Shown: positions 1 through 7,743 of the stretch, piece after piece
Layout: the number at the start of each line of letters is the position of its first letter
Numbering within the stretch: position 1 is the first letter of the stretch
NCBI GenBank assembly: GCA_021847165.1
Contig: JAJZUH010000012.1
Location: 9,922 to 22,200, forward strand
DNA from: Pseudomonadota bacterium
GTDB lineage: Bacteria; Pseudomonadota; Gammaproteobacteria; Burkholderiales; Gallionellaceae
Direction: 5' to 3'
Length of the DNA stretch: 12,279 nt
The notes under the pieces: model-generated
The model's database searches: none
Told to the model about the DNA's origin: nothing
What the model saw: the letters and a program-made list of their open reading frames with translations, nothing else
Position numbers and translations under genes: made by a program

Positions 1-750
1 CTGCCCGTTTTGCAGCATCCTCGGCACAAAACCCCGGACGCATTCGCTGACTTCCTGCATGGTCAGCTCGATCTCGCCCGGCTTCAGGTGAGTGACATAA
101 ATCTCGGGATGGAGCTTGAGCTTGAGCAGTTCGTCGGCGAGCAAGGAGGGACAGAGATGCTTGGAGACGACGGCCAACTCCTTCTCGGCGTTGGAGAAGG
201 CCGTTTCGACAATCAGGTATTCAAGATTGCGGATACGATTGACCGTCTCCCACAACGCATCGCATGTGGTGGTATCGCCGCTGAACACCAGGCTGGCCTT
301 GCCGCTGTCAATCTGGAAACCGACAGCCGGTACCACATGGTTGGCCGGCAATGGCGTGATCTGGCGCCCGCCTATCTCCACGGTTTTGCCGCATACGATG
401 CGCTCGAAGCGCAACAGCGGCTGGTGCAAGGTCGGTATCTCGGTGAAATCCGGCCAGATCTCCCAGTTGAAAACGTGCTGCTTGAGTATGGCGATCGTCT
501 CGTCGGTGGCATGGATGACCAGCGGCTGGTCGCGCATGAACCCGACGCTGTCGACCAGCAAAGGCAGGCTGGCGATGTGATCGAGATGCGAGTGCGTCAC
601 GAAGACATGGTCGATCACGCACATCTCGGCCAGGCTGAGATCGCCGACGCCCGTCCCTGCGTCGATCAGCACATCGTGATCGAGCAGCATCGAGGTCGTG
701 CGCAAATTCCCCCCGATCCCGCCGCTGCATCCCAATATTCTCAGTTTCAT
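1..750 (-). CDS. MBL-fold hydrolase, probable class II 3',5'-cyclic nucleotide phosphodiesterase (partial, C-terminus off window)
   Basis: Reading from the ATG at 750-748 gives 250 codons open to the window edge; no stop is seen, so the C-terminus is missing. The start MKLRILGCSGGIGG is typical of the metallo-beta-lactamase fold. Metal-ligand motifs in order: HSHLDH (residues 53-58), H138 in PANH, D159 in FSGDT, H198 in SKHL and H221 in THLKP. HSHLDH followed by I-A-S-L, plus SGDT and THLKP, resembles class II cyclic nucleotide phosphodiesterases more than RNase Z or glyoxalase II. No signal peptide is evident, so it is probably cytosolic. It starts 20 bp after the adenylate cyclase stop, behind an AGGAA ribosome-binding site. 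Hydrolysis of the cAMP made by that cyclase is inferred from family resemblance plus adjacency. Another MBL-fold phosphodiesterase or an RNase Z-like enzyme remains possible. The fold is secure, the substrate is not. Confidence 0.8.
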   Translation of the reverse strand, partial: MKLRILGCSGGIGGNLRTTSMLLDHDVLIDAGTGVGDLSLAEMCVIDHVFVTHSHLDHIASLPLLVDSVGFMRDQPLVIHATDETIAILKQHVFNWEIWPDFTEIPTLHQPLLRFERIVCGKTVEIGGRQITPLPANHVVPAVGFQIDSGKASLVFSGDTTTCDALWETVNRIRNLEYLIVETAFSNAEKELAVVSKHLCPSLLADELLKLKLHPEIYVTHLKPGEIELTMQEVSECVRGFVPRMLQNGQ

Positions 751-770
751 CGTTAGCGTTCCTGCCAGCC

Positions 771-3002
771 TTATTTCGTCTTGAACACAAAGACCCCGTC
801 CCAGTTCTCGCCGGGCGGGTTATTGCGGTAATGGGCCACGCGTTCGGCATACACCTGGTATAGCCTGGATTGCGGCGCCATCTTCAACAGATTGAACAGT
901 TGCAACTCGACCTGGTCCCATTCCTGTTTGCGATACATGCGCAGGGCCTGATGGAACATCTTGACCTCTTCCAGCACAGATTGCTCGACCTGGTCAGTCA
1001 AGCCGAGCGGCTCGAAAATCGCCACCGGTTTGTCCTTGCCCTTGACGCGCACCAGATCAAGCTCCCGGTAAACGAATTCGGGCGCGGCCTCCCGGGTGGC
1101 TTCGCCCACCAGCACTCCGACCCCGTATTCCTTGGTGATGCCTTCCAGACGCGACGCCAGATTCACCGCATCGCCCATCACGGTATAGGCCACACGCACC
1201 TCCGAACCCATGTTGCCCACGCTCACCCGCCCGGAATTGATCCCCACGCCGACGTGGATCGGCGGCCAACCGCGTTCCTTGAAATGCGGCTGCAGCTCTC
1301 TCAGCGTGCGCTGCATCTCCAGCCCCGACAGCACGGCATGGTAAGCATGGCGCGCATCGGGCAACGGCGCCCCCCAGAACGCCATGATACAGTCGCCCAT
1401 GTATTTATCAATCGTACCGCGATGGCCATAGATCACCCGCGACAGCGGGGTCAGGAACTCATTCATCAGCAGCGCCAGCTCCTTGGGATCCAGCCCTTCC
1501 GAAATCGTGGTAAACCCGCGCACATCGGAAAACAAGATGGTCATCTCGCGGCTCGCGCCTTCCATCGAGACCTGCTCCGGATTCTTGCTCATTTCGTCAA
1601 CCACTTCGCTCGGCACGTATTGCCCGAACAAACTGGTGATCTGGCGCTTGGTCCGCTCGGTCGTGAAGTAGCCGAAGGTCATGTTCAGCGCAAACAGCGC
1701 GAGAGCCAGGAGCAATCCGCCTGCCATGGGCAGCGCGATATTGCCGTATTGCCACAATGAGCCATTGAAAACGATCTCGATTAACAGCACCCCCGCAGAC
1801 AGCAAAGTCCCGTACATCGGACTCAGCAGCGGAAGGAGGACGGCCAACACCACGCCGACGACCAGCAGCAACAATACGTTCGCACCCAGTACATAAGGCG
1901 GGTTCTGCTTCACATCCTGGTCGAGGATGCCGCTGATCATGTTGGCATGCACCTCCACGCCGGGATAGACCTCGCCGACCGGGGTGGAACGCATATCCAT
2001 CAGGCCCGGCGCGGAGGTCCCCACCAGCACGATCTTGCCCTGCAGTTCTGCCAGCGGCGTGCGCTCATGCAGGACATCTGTCACGGAAACATAGCGGAAG
2101 GTGCCGCGCGCTCCCCGGAATGGCACCAGTGCGCCGACCTCGGCATCCACCGGAATGCGCAGGTCGCCCTGCGACGATTCCAGCGTCAGCCATTCCAGCC
2201 CGCCGTAGTTCTTGTCTGTTCCGGTCGCATATCCCGGCGACAGCCTGGGCATGCCCAAGGCGGCGCGCGCCACTGCCAGCGACAGGGATTCGTAATACGC
2301 CCCGTTGTATTCGACGATCATCGGTATGCGGCGCACTTCGCCGTCGAAATCCACCACCGGATTGAAATGTCCGGCCGTCGCCGCGCTGTCCTGCAGTTCC
2401 GGCAGGTTAGCTCCATAGCTGTCCCAGTGCATAACGGAGATCGGGCGCCCCTTGAAAGTCCCCGCAGCGAACACCGGCTCCGGCAATGCGCCGGAAACGC
2501 TGCGGTCCGTGCCGCGCTCGCTGTTGCTGAAGTAATACCCCAACACCACATTGCGCCGCCTGATCTTGTCGGCGAACAGTTTGTCGTATTCGAGGCGCGG
2601 CTTGAGCTGTGCCAGGACCGACTGGAATGGCGCCACATTCTTGAGCTGGTTGCGCCCCAGTTCCTGCAACACCTTCAGGCCGGAGCTGCTGTCCCGTTCC
2701 GCGAACACCACGTCGAAACCGGTCACCACCACACCGTAGTGGTCGAACAGTTCGTCCATCAATCTGGCCAGCTTGTCGCGCCCCCATGGCCAGCGCCCTT
2801 CTTCCTTCAGGCTTTTTTCGTCGATATCGAGGATGACGATGCGATCGTCCGGCTTATTCGGCAGGGTCAGCCGCATGCGGTAATCGTACAGCTTGGCGTC
2901 GATGAAGCGGACGAAGCCGAGGCGGTAGAATCCGGCCGCATCGCCCATGAACAGCAGGACCAGCGACATGCCGAGCGCCATAAGAAGTGCGTGCTTCTTC
3001 AC
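771..3002 (-). CDS. CHASE2 sensor class III adenylate cyclase, membrane-bound
   Basis: 743 residues from a GTG start (3002-3000) behind GGGGTGG. Layout: N-terminal TM helix (about 4-20); CHASE2 extracytoplasmic sensor (about 25-365, with ILDIDEKSL and GRWPWGR near its start and KIVLVGTSAPGL near 323-334); three TM helices (about 371-392, 396-414, 422-445); class III cyclase domain (about 484-665); 75-residue tail. Catalytic residues are complete: metal-binding D493 (FSDVRGF) and D537 (DKYMGD), purine-selecting K533 and T607 (YTVMGD), transition-state N614 and R618 (VNLASR). The K/T pair fits ATP rather than GTP as substrate, by family knowledge. It would convert ATP to cAMP in the cytoplasm under control of an unknown external signal. 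The gene lies 56 bp after the FHA gene and 20 bp before the probable phosphodiesterase, so one operon is likely. The domain call is secure; the stimulus is unknown. Confidence 0.93.
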   Translation of the reverse strand: MKKHALLMALGMSLVLLFMGDAAGFYRLGFVRFIDAKLYDYRMRLTLPNKPDDRIVILDIDEKSLKEEGRWPWGRDKLARLMDELFDHYGVVVTGFDVVFAERDSSSGLKVLQELGRNQLKNVAPFQSVLAQLKPRLEYDKLFADKIRRRNVVLGYYFSNSERGTDRSVSGALPEPVFAAGTFKGRPISVMHWDSYGANLPELQDSAATAGHFNPVVDFDGEVRRIPMIVEYNGAYYESLSLAVARAALGMPRLSPGYATGTDKNYGGLEWLTLESSQGDLRIPVDAEVGALVPFRGARGTFRYVSVTDVLHERTPLAELQGKIVLVGTSAPGLMDMRSTPVGEVYPGVEVHANMISGILDQDVKQNPPYVLGANVLLLLVVGVVLAVLLPLLSPMYGTLLSAGVLLIEIVFNGSLWQYGNIALPMAGGLLLALALFALNMTFGYFTTERTKRQITSLFGQYVPSEVVDEMSKNPEQVSMEGASREMTILFSDVRGFTTISEGLDPKELALLMNEFLTPLSRVIYGHRGTIDKYMGDCIMAFWGAPLPDARHAYHAVLSGLEMQRTLRELQPHFKERGWPPIHVGVGINSGRVSVGNMGSEVRVAYTVMGDAVNLASRLEGITKEYGVGVLVGEATREAAPEFVYRELDLVRVKGKDKPVAIFEPLGLTDQVEQSVLEEVKMFHQALRMYRKQEWDQVELQLFNLLKMAPQSRLYQVYAERVAHYRNNPPGENWDGVFVFKTK

Positions 3003-3058
3003 TTGCCACCCCGACCTTCACACCAGCAGATTGCGCACTGACCGGTCACGTTGAACAA

Positions 3059-3799
3059 TCAGGTCTTGTAGTAGAACTCCATCTTCACCCCGGCCAGCTC
3101 GATGAGGTCATGATCGCGCAGTTGATGCGGCTGCTCGCCGATGGACGAACCGTTCACCGTGGGGAAACTGCCGCCTTCCACATGAGTGATGAAATAACCG
3201 TGCGGCCGGCGTGCCAGCACGGCCACCTGCACGCCCGGTTTGCCCAGTGTGGTGAGATTCTTCACCAGCTCAAGTTCTTTGCCCGCATTGGGGCCGTTCA
3301 ATATCTGCACCAGCGCGACAGGCAGCTGCCCGCCAGCGGCTTCAGCCGCCACTCCGCTGTTGGTGACGTTGAGTTGCGGACTCGCCTCGGTTCTGCGCGT
3401 CACGGTGACGTCCAGCGGCGATTTCGCGGTCGCTTCCCCAGCCGGCATCTTGACCGGCGCGCGCAGCACCATGGTCTTCTCGAAATCGGCGGCAGAAGTC
3501 TGCGTCGGCTGATCGTTCAGGTATTTCAGTTTGTATTTGCCGATCTCGATCAGATCGTTGTTCTGCAGGAAGTGCTTCTTGGTCGGCGTGCCGTTGACAG
3601 CCAGGCCGTTGGTGCTATCCAGGTCTTCCAGGAAGGAATCGTTCAGGATGGTGACGATGGCCGCATGCTCGCTGCTCACCGCGAGGTTATCGATCACGAT
3701 ATCGTTGTGCGGCTTGCGCCCTATCGTGGTGCGTTCCTTGTTCAGCGGATATTCTTTCAGCACCACTCCATCCATGCTGAGTATCAATTTAGCCGGCAT
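3059..3799 (-). CDS. FHA-domain phosphothreonine-binding protein with a second, degenerate FHA domain
   Basis: 246 residues from ATG 3799, behind GGGGAT. FHA domain 1 (about 4-95) has the canonical phosphothreonine-binding residues: G27-R28, S43 and H45 in VSSEHAAI, and D61-S-T-N64-G65 in LEDLDSTNG. A linker rich in Thr, Ser and Ala follows (about 97-160), with the motif FEKTMVLRAP around T109. A second FHA-like fold (about 163-246) has TLGKPG where GR would be and PTVNG at the recognition loop; it lacks the S-x-x-H element and the arginine, so it probably does not bind phosphothreonine in the standard way. There is no TM segment, so it is cytosolic. It sits between the PP2C phosphatase (32 bp upstream) and the cyclase (56 bp downstream). 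The likely role, an inference, is to read phosphorylation by the cluster's kinase and relay or scaffold it, possibly to the cyclase. Confidence 0.9.
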   Translation of the reverse strand: MPAKLILSMDGVVLKEYPLNKERTTIGRKPHNDIVIDNLAVSSEHAAIVTILNDSFLEDLDSTNGLAVNGTPTKKHFLQNNDLIEIGKYKLKYLNDQPTQTSAADFEKTMVLRAPVKMPAGEATAKSPLDVTVTRRTEASPQLNVTNSGVAAEAAGGQLPVALVQILNGPNAGKELELVKNLTTLGKPGVQVAVLARRPHGYFITHVEGGSFPTVNGSSIGEQPHQLRDHDLIELAGVKMEFYYKT

Positions 3800-3831
3800 A
3801 TCATCAATCCCCGTAGTTAATTCTCGTCACT

Positions 3832-4656
3832 TCAACTCTCGAACCAGGCACGCAGCTTCGCCCACCAACCCTGCGGGGCGGAGAAACGTCCTTTCACCTT
3901 GACCAGAATGACCGACACATTATCACGTCCGCCATTGTCGTTGGCCTGTTGCACCAGCTGCGTCGCGGCCAGCGGCAGATTGTTCTGCAGCATCTGCAGG
4001 GTCATGCCGATATCCTCGTCTTCGACCATGTCGTTCAGGCCATCGGAACACAGCAGATAGATGTCCCCGACCTGCACTTCCTGCACCTGGATCTCCGGCA
4101 CCACGTCGTCGTCGATGCCGACGGCGCGCGTCACCAGGTTCTTGTTCTTGGACAGCCGCGCATCTTCCTTGCTGATCAGCCCGCCGTCTATCTGCTCCTG
4201 CAGCAACGAATGATCGCGCGTGACGGCCTCGAATGTGTCGCCGCGCAATCGGTACATGCGCGAATCGCCCACATGCGCCACCGCCACGCGGTCATCGTAG
4301 AACAGCGCCGTGACGATGGTCGTCCCCATGCCGGCATATTGCGGCTGGCTCTGCGCTGCGCGGAAGATCGACAGGTTGGCCTTCTTCACGTTGTCGCGCA
4401 GCAGCGCAACCCCCAGCTCTTCGCCGGAATCGTCGAGCTGCTCCGGACGCGCGCCTTCCAGATGATGGCGCACCTCGCTGGAAAGCACGGAAACCGCGAT
4501 CCCGCTCGCCACTTCGCCGGCATTATAGCCGCCCATACCGTCTGCCAGCACCACCAATCCGATCTCCGCGTCGTAGGTGACACTATCCTCATTGTGCGAG
4601 CGCACCATCCCCGGGTTGGTCTGGCTGACTATTTCAAGCGCATCTTTTATATCCAC
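3832..4656 (-). CDS. PP2C-family (PPM) Ser/Thr protein phosphatase
   Basis: 274 residues from GTG 4656-4654. An upstream in-frame ATG (4767) would run deep into the kinase gene and add residues unlike the family. The GTG sits behind AGGGGTGG and directly precedes the conserved N-terminus (EIVSQTNPGMVRSHNEDS). All PPM motifs are present: RSHNED (19-24), ADGMGG (38-43), AGMGTT (108-113), HVGDSR (128-133), LVTRAVG (174-180), CSDGL (203-207) and RDNVSVIL (244-251). The metal-binding aspartates D39, D205 and D245 are intact, so it should be an active Mn/Mg-dependent phosphatase. No TM segment is seen; the C-terminal tail ends WWAKLRAWFES and is aromatic/basic, perhaps membrane-proximal. It follows the kinase stop by 43 bp. 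Reversal of that kinase's phosphorylations is inferred from the classical kinase-phosphatase pairing in bacteria. Confidence 0.95.
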   Translation of the reverse strand: MDIKDALEIVSQTNPGMVRSHNEDSVTYDAEIGLVVLADGMGGYNAGEVASGIAVSVLSSEVRHHLEGARPEQLDDSGEELGVALLRDNVKKANLSIFRAAQSQPQYAGMGTTIVTALFYDDRVAVAHVGDSRMYRLRGDTFEAVTRDHSLLQEQIDGGLISKEDARLSKNKNLVTRAVGIDDDVVPEIQVQEVQVGDIYLLCSDGLNDMVEDEDIGMTLQMLQNNLPLAATQLVQQANDNGGRDNVSVILVKVKGRFSAPQGWWAKLRAWFES

Positions 4657-4659
4657 GCA

Positions 4660-4667
4660 CCACCCCT
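4660..4667 (-). promoter_or_regulatory. Ribosome-binding site that fixes the GTG start of the phosphatase gene
   Basis: Minus-strand AGGGGTGG lies just before the GTG at 4656-4654, with about 6 nt between the AGGGG core and the start. It supports a GTG initiation over the more distant in-frame ATG at 4767, which lies inside the kinase gene. Confidence 0.6.
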
Positions 4668-4699
4668 GAGAACGTCTCGTCGTTATCGCCCATGAACTG

Positions 4700-7216
4700 T
4701 TACAAGCTGGCCGCGCACTTCCGCAGCGCTTCGGCCATCGCACTGCCACTTTCATAACGGTCTTCAATTTTTTTCGCCAACGCCTTGTTGATGATGGCGA
4801 CCACGCACGGCGGCAGATCCGGATTGACGCTCAGGATGTCCGCATGCGGCTCGTTGGCGATACGGAACATCAACTGGGCCATGGAATCACCCGCAAACGG
4901 GAGCTTACCACACGTCAGTTGGTACAAGCTCACCCCCAGCGAGAACAGGTCGGAATGCCCCTCGATCCTGACCCCGGACAGTTGTTCCGGCGACATGTAG
5001 GAAGGCGTGCCCAGCACCATGCCGGTTTTGGTCTTGGATGAATCGGTGATGCGCGCAATGCCGAAGTCGGTGACCTTCACCGTATCGGTTTCCGGATCGT
5101 ACATGATATTGGCGGGCTTGATGTCCCGGTGCACCACGTTCAGGCCATGCGCATAATCCAGCGCATCCGCCACGCGCGCGATGATGCTCAACACCTTGGG
5201 CAGTGGCAGCAGATTGGGCTGTTTGGTGTAAGGCACCAGATCCTTGCCCTTGAGAAACTCCATCGCGATGTAGGCCAGGTCATGCTCCTCGCCGGCATCG
5301 TACATGGTGACGATGTTGGGATGATTCAGGCGACCGGCGGTCTCGGCCTCGCGGAAGAAACGGGCTTTGACTTCTTCCAGTTCGTCCGCCTCGAACTCCT
5401 GCGACAGCGCCATGGTCTTGATCGCCACAACGCGGCCGATCTTCGGGTCCTTGCCCAGGTACACCACGCCCATGGCCCCCTTGCCCAACTCCTTCTCGAT
5501 CTCGTAGCGCCCCAGCATCGGCTTGGCCACATTCGCCCGATCCAGCTTCATCGTGCTGTCGTTGCTGCGCCCCGCAGATCCGCCCAGAATCACCGTTTCG
5601 GCCATCGCCCTGGATTGCACCAGCCGCGTTTCCAGATCGCGGAATTTCGGGTTGTGATCGGCCATATACCTGAACACCGATTCGGCCTTGTTGAACTGGC
5701 GCTTGCGTTCGAAATCCAGCCCAAGGTTGTACAGCACGTCCATCAGGCTATCGTCCAGCGGCACCTTGCGGAACTTGTCGAAAGCCATGTCCAGCTGGCC
5801 CTGCCCCTGGAATGCCAGCCCCAGCATACGATTGCTCTCGGCCGAGTCGGCATCGGACTTGAGCTTGCCCTTCTCCGTCATCAGGAAGCGCTTGGTGGTC
5901 AACAGCAGGTGACCGACCAGCAACAGCGCGGCTGGCAACATCAACTGCAACCACATCGCCTGCGTCGTCATCAGGATGAAATGTGCCGCCAGCAGCAACG
6001 CGAACAAGCCGCCGGTGACGGCGGCAGCCACTCCTGCACTCAGACGCGGCACCAGCAGGATCAGGTACAACGAAATCGCCAGGAACACCGCACTCTCGGC
6101 CGCAAATCCCCATCTCGGCCGGACAAAGAAATCCTGCTTGAGAATGCTGGACACCGAGTGCGCCAGCGTCAGCACGGGCGACATCCCGGCGGAGATCGGC
6201 GTCACTTGCGATGCGCCCACTCCGGCGGCAGTGGCACCGATCAGCACGATCTTGTCGCGGTATTTCTCCGCCGGGATCTTGCCGCTCAATACGTCGTAGA
6301 ACGAATCCACCGGGAAGGCCGGCCGGCCGGCATGGTCACCATAGAAGAAGGTATGCATGCGTAGCGCCGGATCGGTGGCGATATTCAGATTGCCGAGCCT
6401 GACGCCCTGCCCCAGCGTCACCCTGATGTCTTTCGGTTCGAGATTCAGACTCTTCGCTGCCAGCATCAGCGACAGCGAGGGATAGTATTGATCGAAATAC
6501 CCGACCACCAGAGGCTCCGTGCGCACAGCGCCGTCCACATCGGGTGTCGCATTGAGGTGTCCGACGGCCAGCGCATTCGAGCCCAGCGCCGGGATCGGTA
6601 TCTGCACACCCAGCGCGGGGAGCGGCGTCAAGGCATCTCCACCGCCCTGAATGTTGGTCAGGTTGTTCTTCAGGATGTAGTCCGGCAGTGGACTGTCCGG
6701 TTTGCCTTGCGGCTCGCCCAATTCGAAAAACATGCCCAGCAGCACATCGTTGGCCTTGAGCATGCTTGCGGCAAGTTGCTGATCGTTGTCCAGATGCAGC
6801 AAGGCGTCCTGCAGCAGCGCATCGAGCTGTGCCCATTCCGCCGGATTGCTGCGTTTCAGGGAGGAGTCGGCGAGCATCGCGCCGATCTTGTTGATATAGC
6901 CCAGACCGGCATCGACCTGCGGCTCGAAAAAGAAAACGGTGTTGCCGACCACCTTGGCCTGGCCTGCCGCCAGGATATCCAGCATCTTGCCCTGGATCGC
7001 GCGCGGCCAGGGCCAGCGGCCCAGGTTGGCGATACTCTGGTCGTCGATGGCGATGATCGCGATCTTGTCGCTGGGAACACGCGACGACGCCAGCACTCCC
7101 CAATCATACGCTTTGCGCTCCAGACTCTGGATCACATCGCTGTTGGCACCGAACAGGAACACTAATGCAATCAGCAAGGCGGTGAACCAGTCCGATTTCA
7201 AAAATGTTTTTCTCAT
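4700..7216 (-). CDS. CHASE2 sensor-TPR-Hanks-type Ser/Thr protein kinase
   Basis: 838 residues from ATG 7216. Layout: TM helix (about 11-25); CHASE2 extracytoplasmic domain (about 30-360, with IAIDDQSIANLGRWPWPR and KIVLIGATAAGVG); three TM helices (about 370-390, 394-416, 420-441); cytoplasmic TPR-like helices (about 460-535, with YNLGLDFERKRQFNKAESVF); kinase domain (about 570-830). Kinase residues: glycine loop GKGAMGVVYLG (578-588), K600 in VAIK, E623 in the C helix, catalytic HRDIKPAN (D698, N703), DFG (717-719), an activation loop with several Ser/Thr (725-740), then SPE in place of APE (742-744). All catalytic residues are present, so it should be active. The order, sensor first and kinase last, is the reverse of PknB-type kinases. 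It is first in the signalling cluster, 98 bp after the usp gene. The CHASE2 ligand and the substrates are unknown; the FHA protein is the obvious candidate partner. Confidence 0.95.
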   Translation of the reverse strand: MRKTFLKSDWFTALLIALVFLFGANSDVIQSLERKAYDWGVLASSRVPSDKIAIIAIDDQSIANLGRWPWPRAIQGKMLDILAAGQAKVVGNTVFFFEPQVDAGLGYINKIGAMLADSSLKRSNPAEWAQLDALLQDALLHLDNDQQLAASMLKANDVLLGMFFELGEPQGKPDSPLPDYILKNNLTNIQGGGDALTPLPALGVQIPIPALGSNALAVGHLNATPDVDGAVRTEPLVVGYFDQYYPSLSLMLAAKSLNLEPKDIRVTLGQGVRLGNLNIATDPALRMHTFFYGDHAGRPAFPVDSFYDVLSGKIPAEKYRDKIVLIGATAAGVGASQVTPISAGMSPVLTLAHSVSSILKQDFFVRPRWGFAAESAVFLAISLYLILLVPRLSAGVAAAVTGGLFALLLAAHFILMTTQAMWLQLMLPAALLLVGHLLLTTKRFLMTEKGKLKSDADSAESNRMLGLAFQGQGQLDMAFDKFRKVPLDDSLMDVLYNLGLDFERKRQFNKAESVFRYMADHNPKFRDLETRLVQSRAMAETVILGGSAGRSNDSTMKLDRANVAKPMLGRYEIEKELGKGAMGVVYLGKDPKIGRVVAIKTMALSQEFEADELEEVKARFFREAETAGRLNHPNIVTMYDAGEEHDLAYIAMEFLKGKDLVPYTKQPNLLPLPKVLSIIARVADALDYAHGLNVVHRDIKPANIMYDPETDTVKVTDFGIARITDSSKTKTGMVLGTPSYMSPEQLSGVRIEGHSDLFSLGVSLYQLTCGKLPFAGDSMAQLMFRIANEPHADILSVNPDLPPCVVAIINKALAKKIEDRYESGSAMAEALRKCAASL

Positions 7217-7314
7217 GTCCGCCCTGCCCGATTTACCAGCTTCCTGAGCACCCCAGCTCGAATACTAAAACAATTTCCAGCATCAAGCCATACCCGTTTG
7301 ATTTATCAGCAATT
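7217..7314 (-). promoter_or_regulatory. 98-bp gap between usp and the kinase gene; weak promoter candidate
   Basis: This AT-richer stretch separates the metabolic operon from the signalling cluster on the same strand. On the minus strand TTGATG (7286-7281) and TATTCG (7264-7259) are 16 nt apart, a poor sigma70 match. No convincing hairpin plus T-run terminator was seen, so read-through from the upstream operon into the kinase gene is possible. The kinase ribosome-binding site is probably CAGGGCGG just before ATG 7216. Confidence 0.25.
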
Positions 7315-7743
7315 TCACTTCACCAGCAGCACAGGCGTCTTGGCCAGATGTGCCACTTTGCTCGCCACCGAACCCAGCAACATATCGGACAGGGTATCCT
7401 GCCCGTGCGCACTGATCACGATCTGGTCGACCTGCTTCTCTTGCGCATACTGCACGATGGCCTCGGCCGGCGTTCCCACGCTGATGTGGTAGCTGTAGGC
7501 CAGACCCGCCGCATCCAGCTTGGCGCGCGCCTCGGCCAGGGCCGCCATCCCTTGCTCGCGGTAGTAATCATTGATGGTGTCCTGACTGATGAACAGCTTC
7601 ACGTTGCCGGAAGCCAGCTTCCATTGCACGTTCAGCAGGCATACCTGCGGAATTTCCTTGAGCCATGCCACACTGCCGATCACATGATCGACCGCGCGAT
7701 TGGCGGCCATGGAACCATCTATGGGAATCAATACTTTCATCAT
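7315..7743 (-). CDS. Universal stress protein, UspA family (single domain)
   Basis: 142 residues from ATG 7743, or 141 from the adjacent ATG 7740. The GGAGG at 7751-7747 is 3 nt from the first ATG and 6 nt from the second, so the second is the better spaced start. The N-terminus MKVLIPIDGSMAANRAVDH is the Usp beta1-alpha1 signature. The C-terminal nucleotide loop reads S111-AH-G114-(9 residues)-G124-S125, then PVLLVK. It keeps most of the ATP-binding Usp motif G-2x-G-9x-G-S/T, with Ser replacing the first Gly; ATP binding is plausible but not certain. The protein is small, soluble and probably dimeric. Its start overlaps the terC-like gene's stop (ATGATGA), so it is translationally coupled and last in the sucCD operon. 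A general stress or energy-status role is typical; the precise function is unknown. Confidence 0.93.
   Translation of the reverse strand: MMKVLIPIDGSMAANRAVDHVIGSVAWLKEIPQVCLLNVQWKLASGNVKLFISQDTINDYYREQGMAALAEARAKLDAAGLAYSYHISVGTPAEAIVQYAQEKQVDQIVISAHGQDTLSDMLLGSVASKVAHLAKTPVLLVK

Noticed and set aside
1947..3041. Long open frame (364 codons) on the plus strand opposite the cyclase gene
   Set aside because: It is fully antisense to a gene with complete cyclase and CHASE2 motifs. Its composition (rich in His, Gln, Arg) is typical of antisense frames in GC-rich DNA, and no family motif was seen.
4657..4767. Upstream ATG start for the phosphatase at 4767
   Set aside because: It overlaps the kinase C-terminus. 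The added residues do not look like the family, and a GTG with a good ribosome-binding site lies at 4656.
5129..6364. Long open frame (411 codons) on the plus strand opposite the kinase gene
   Set aside because: It is antisense to the kinase/CHASE2 coding sequence, has a His/Gln/Arg-rich composition and no recognisable domain.
7290..7314. FNR-like site suggested by TGAT-AA-ATCA on the minus strand near 7300
   Set aside because: The half-sites are only 2 nt apart instead of 4, so it does not match the FNR/CRP-family layout.
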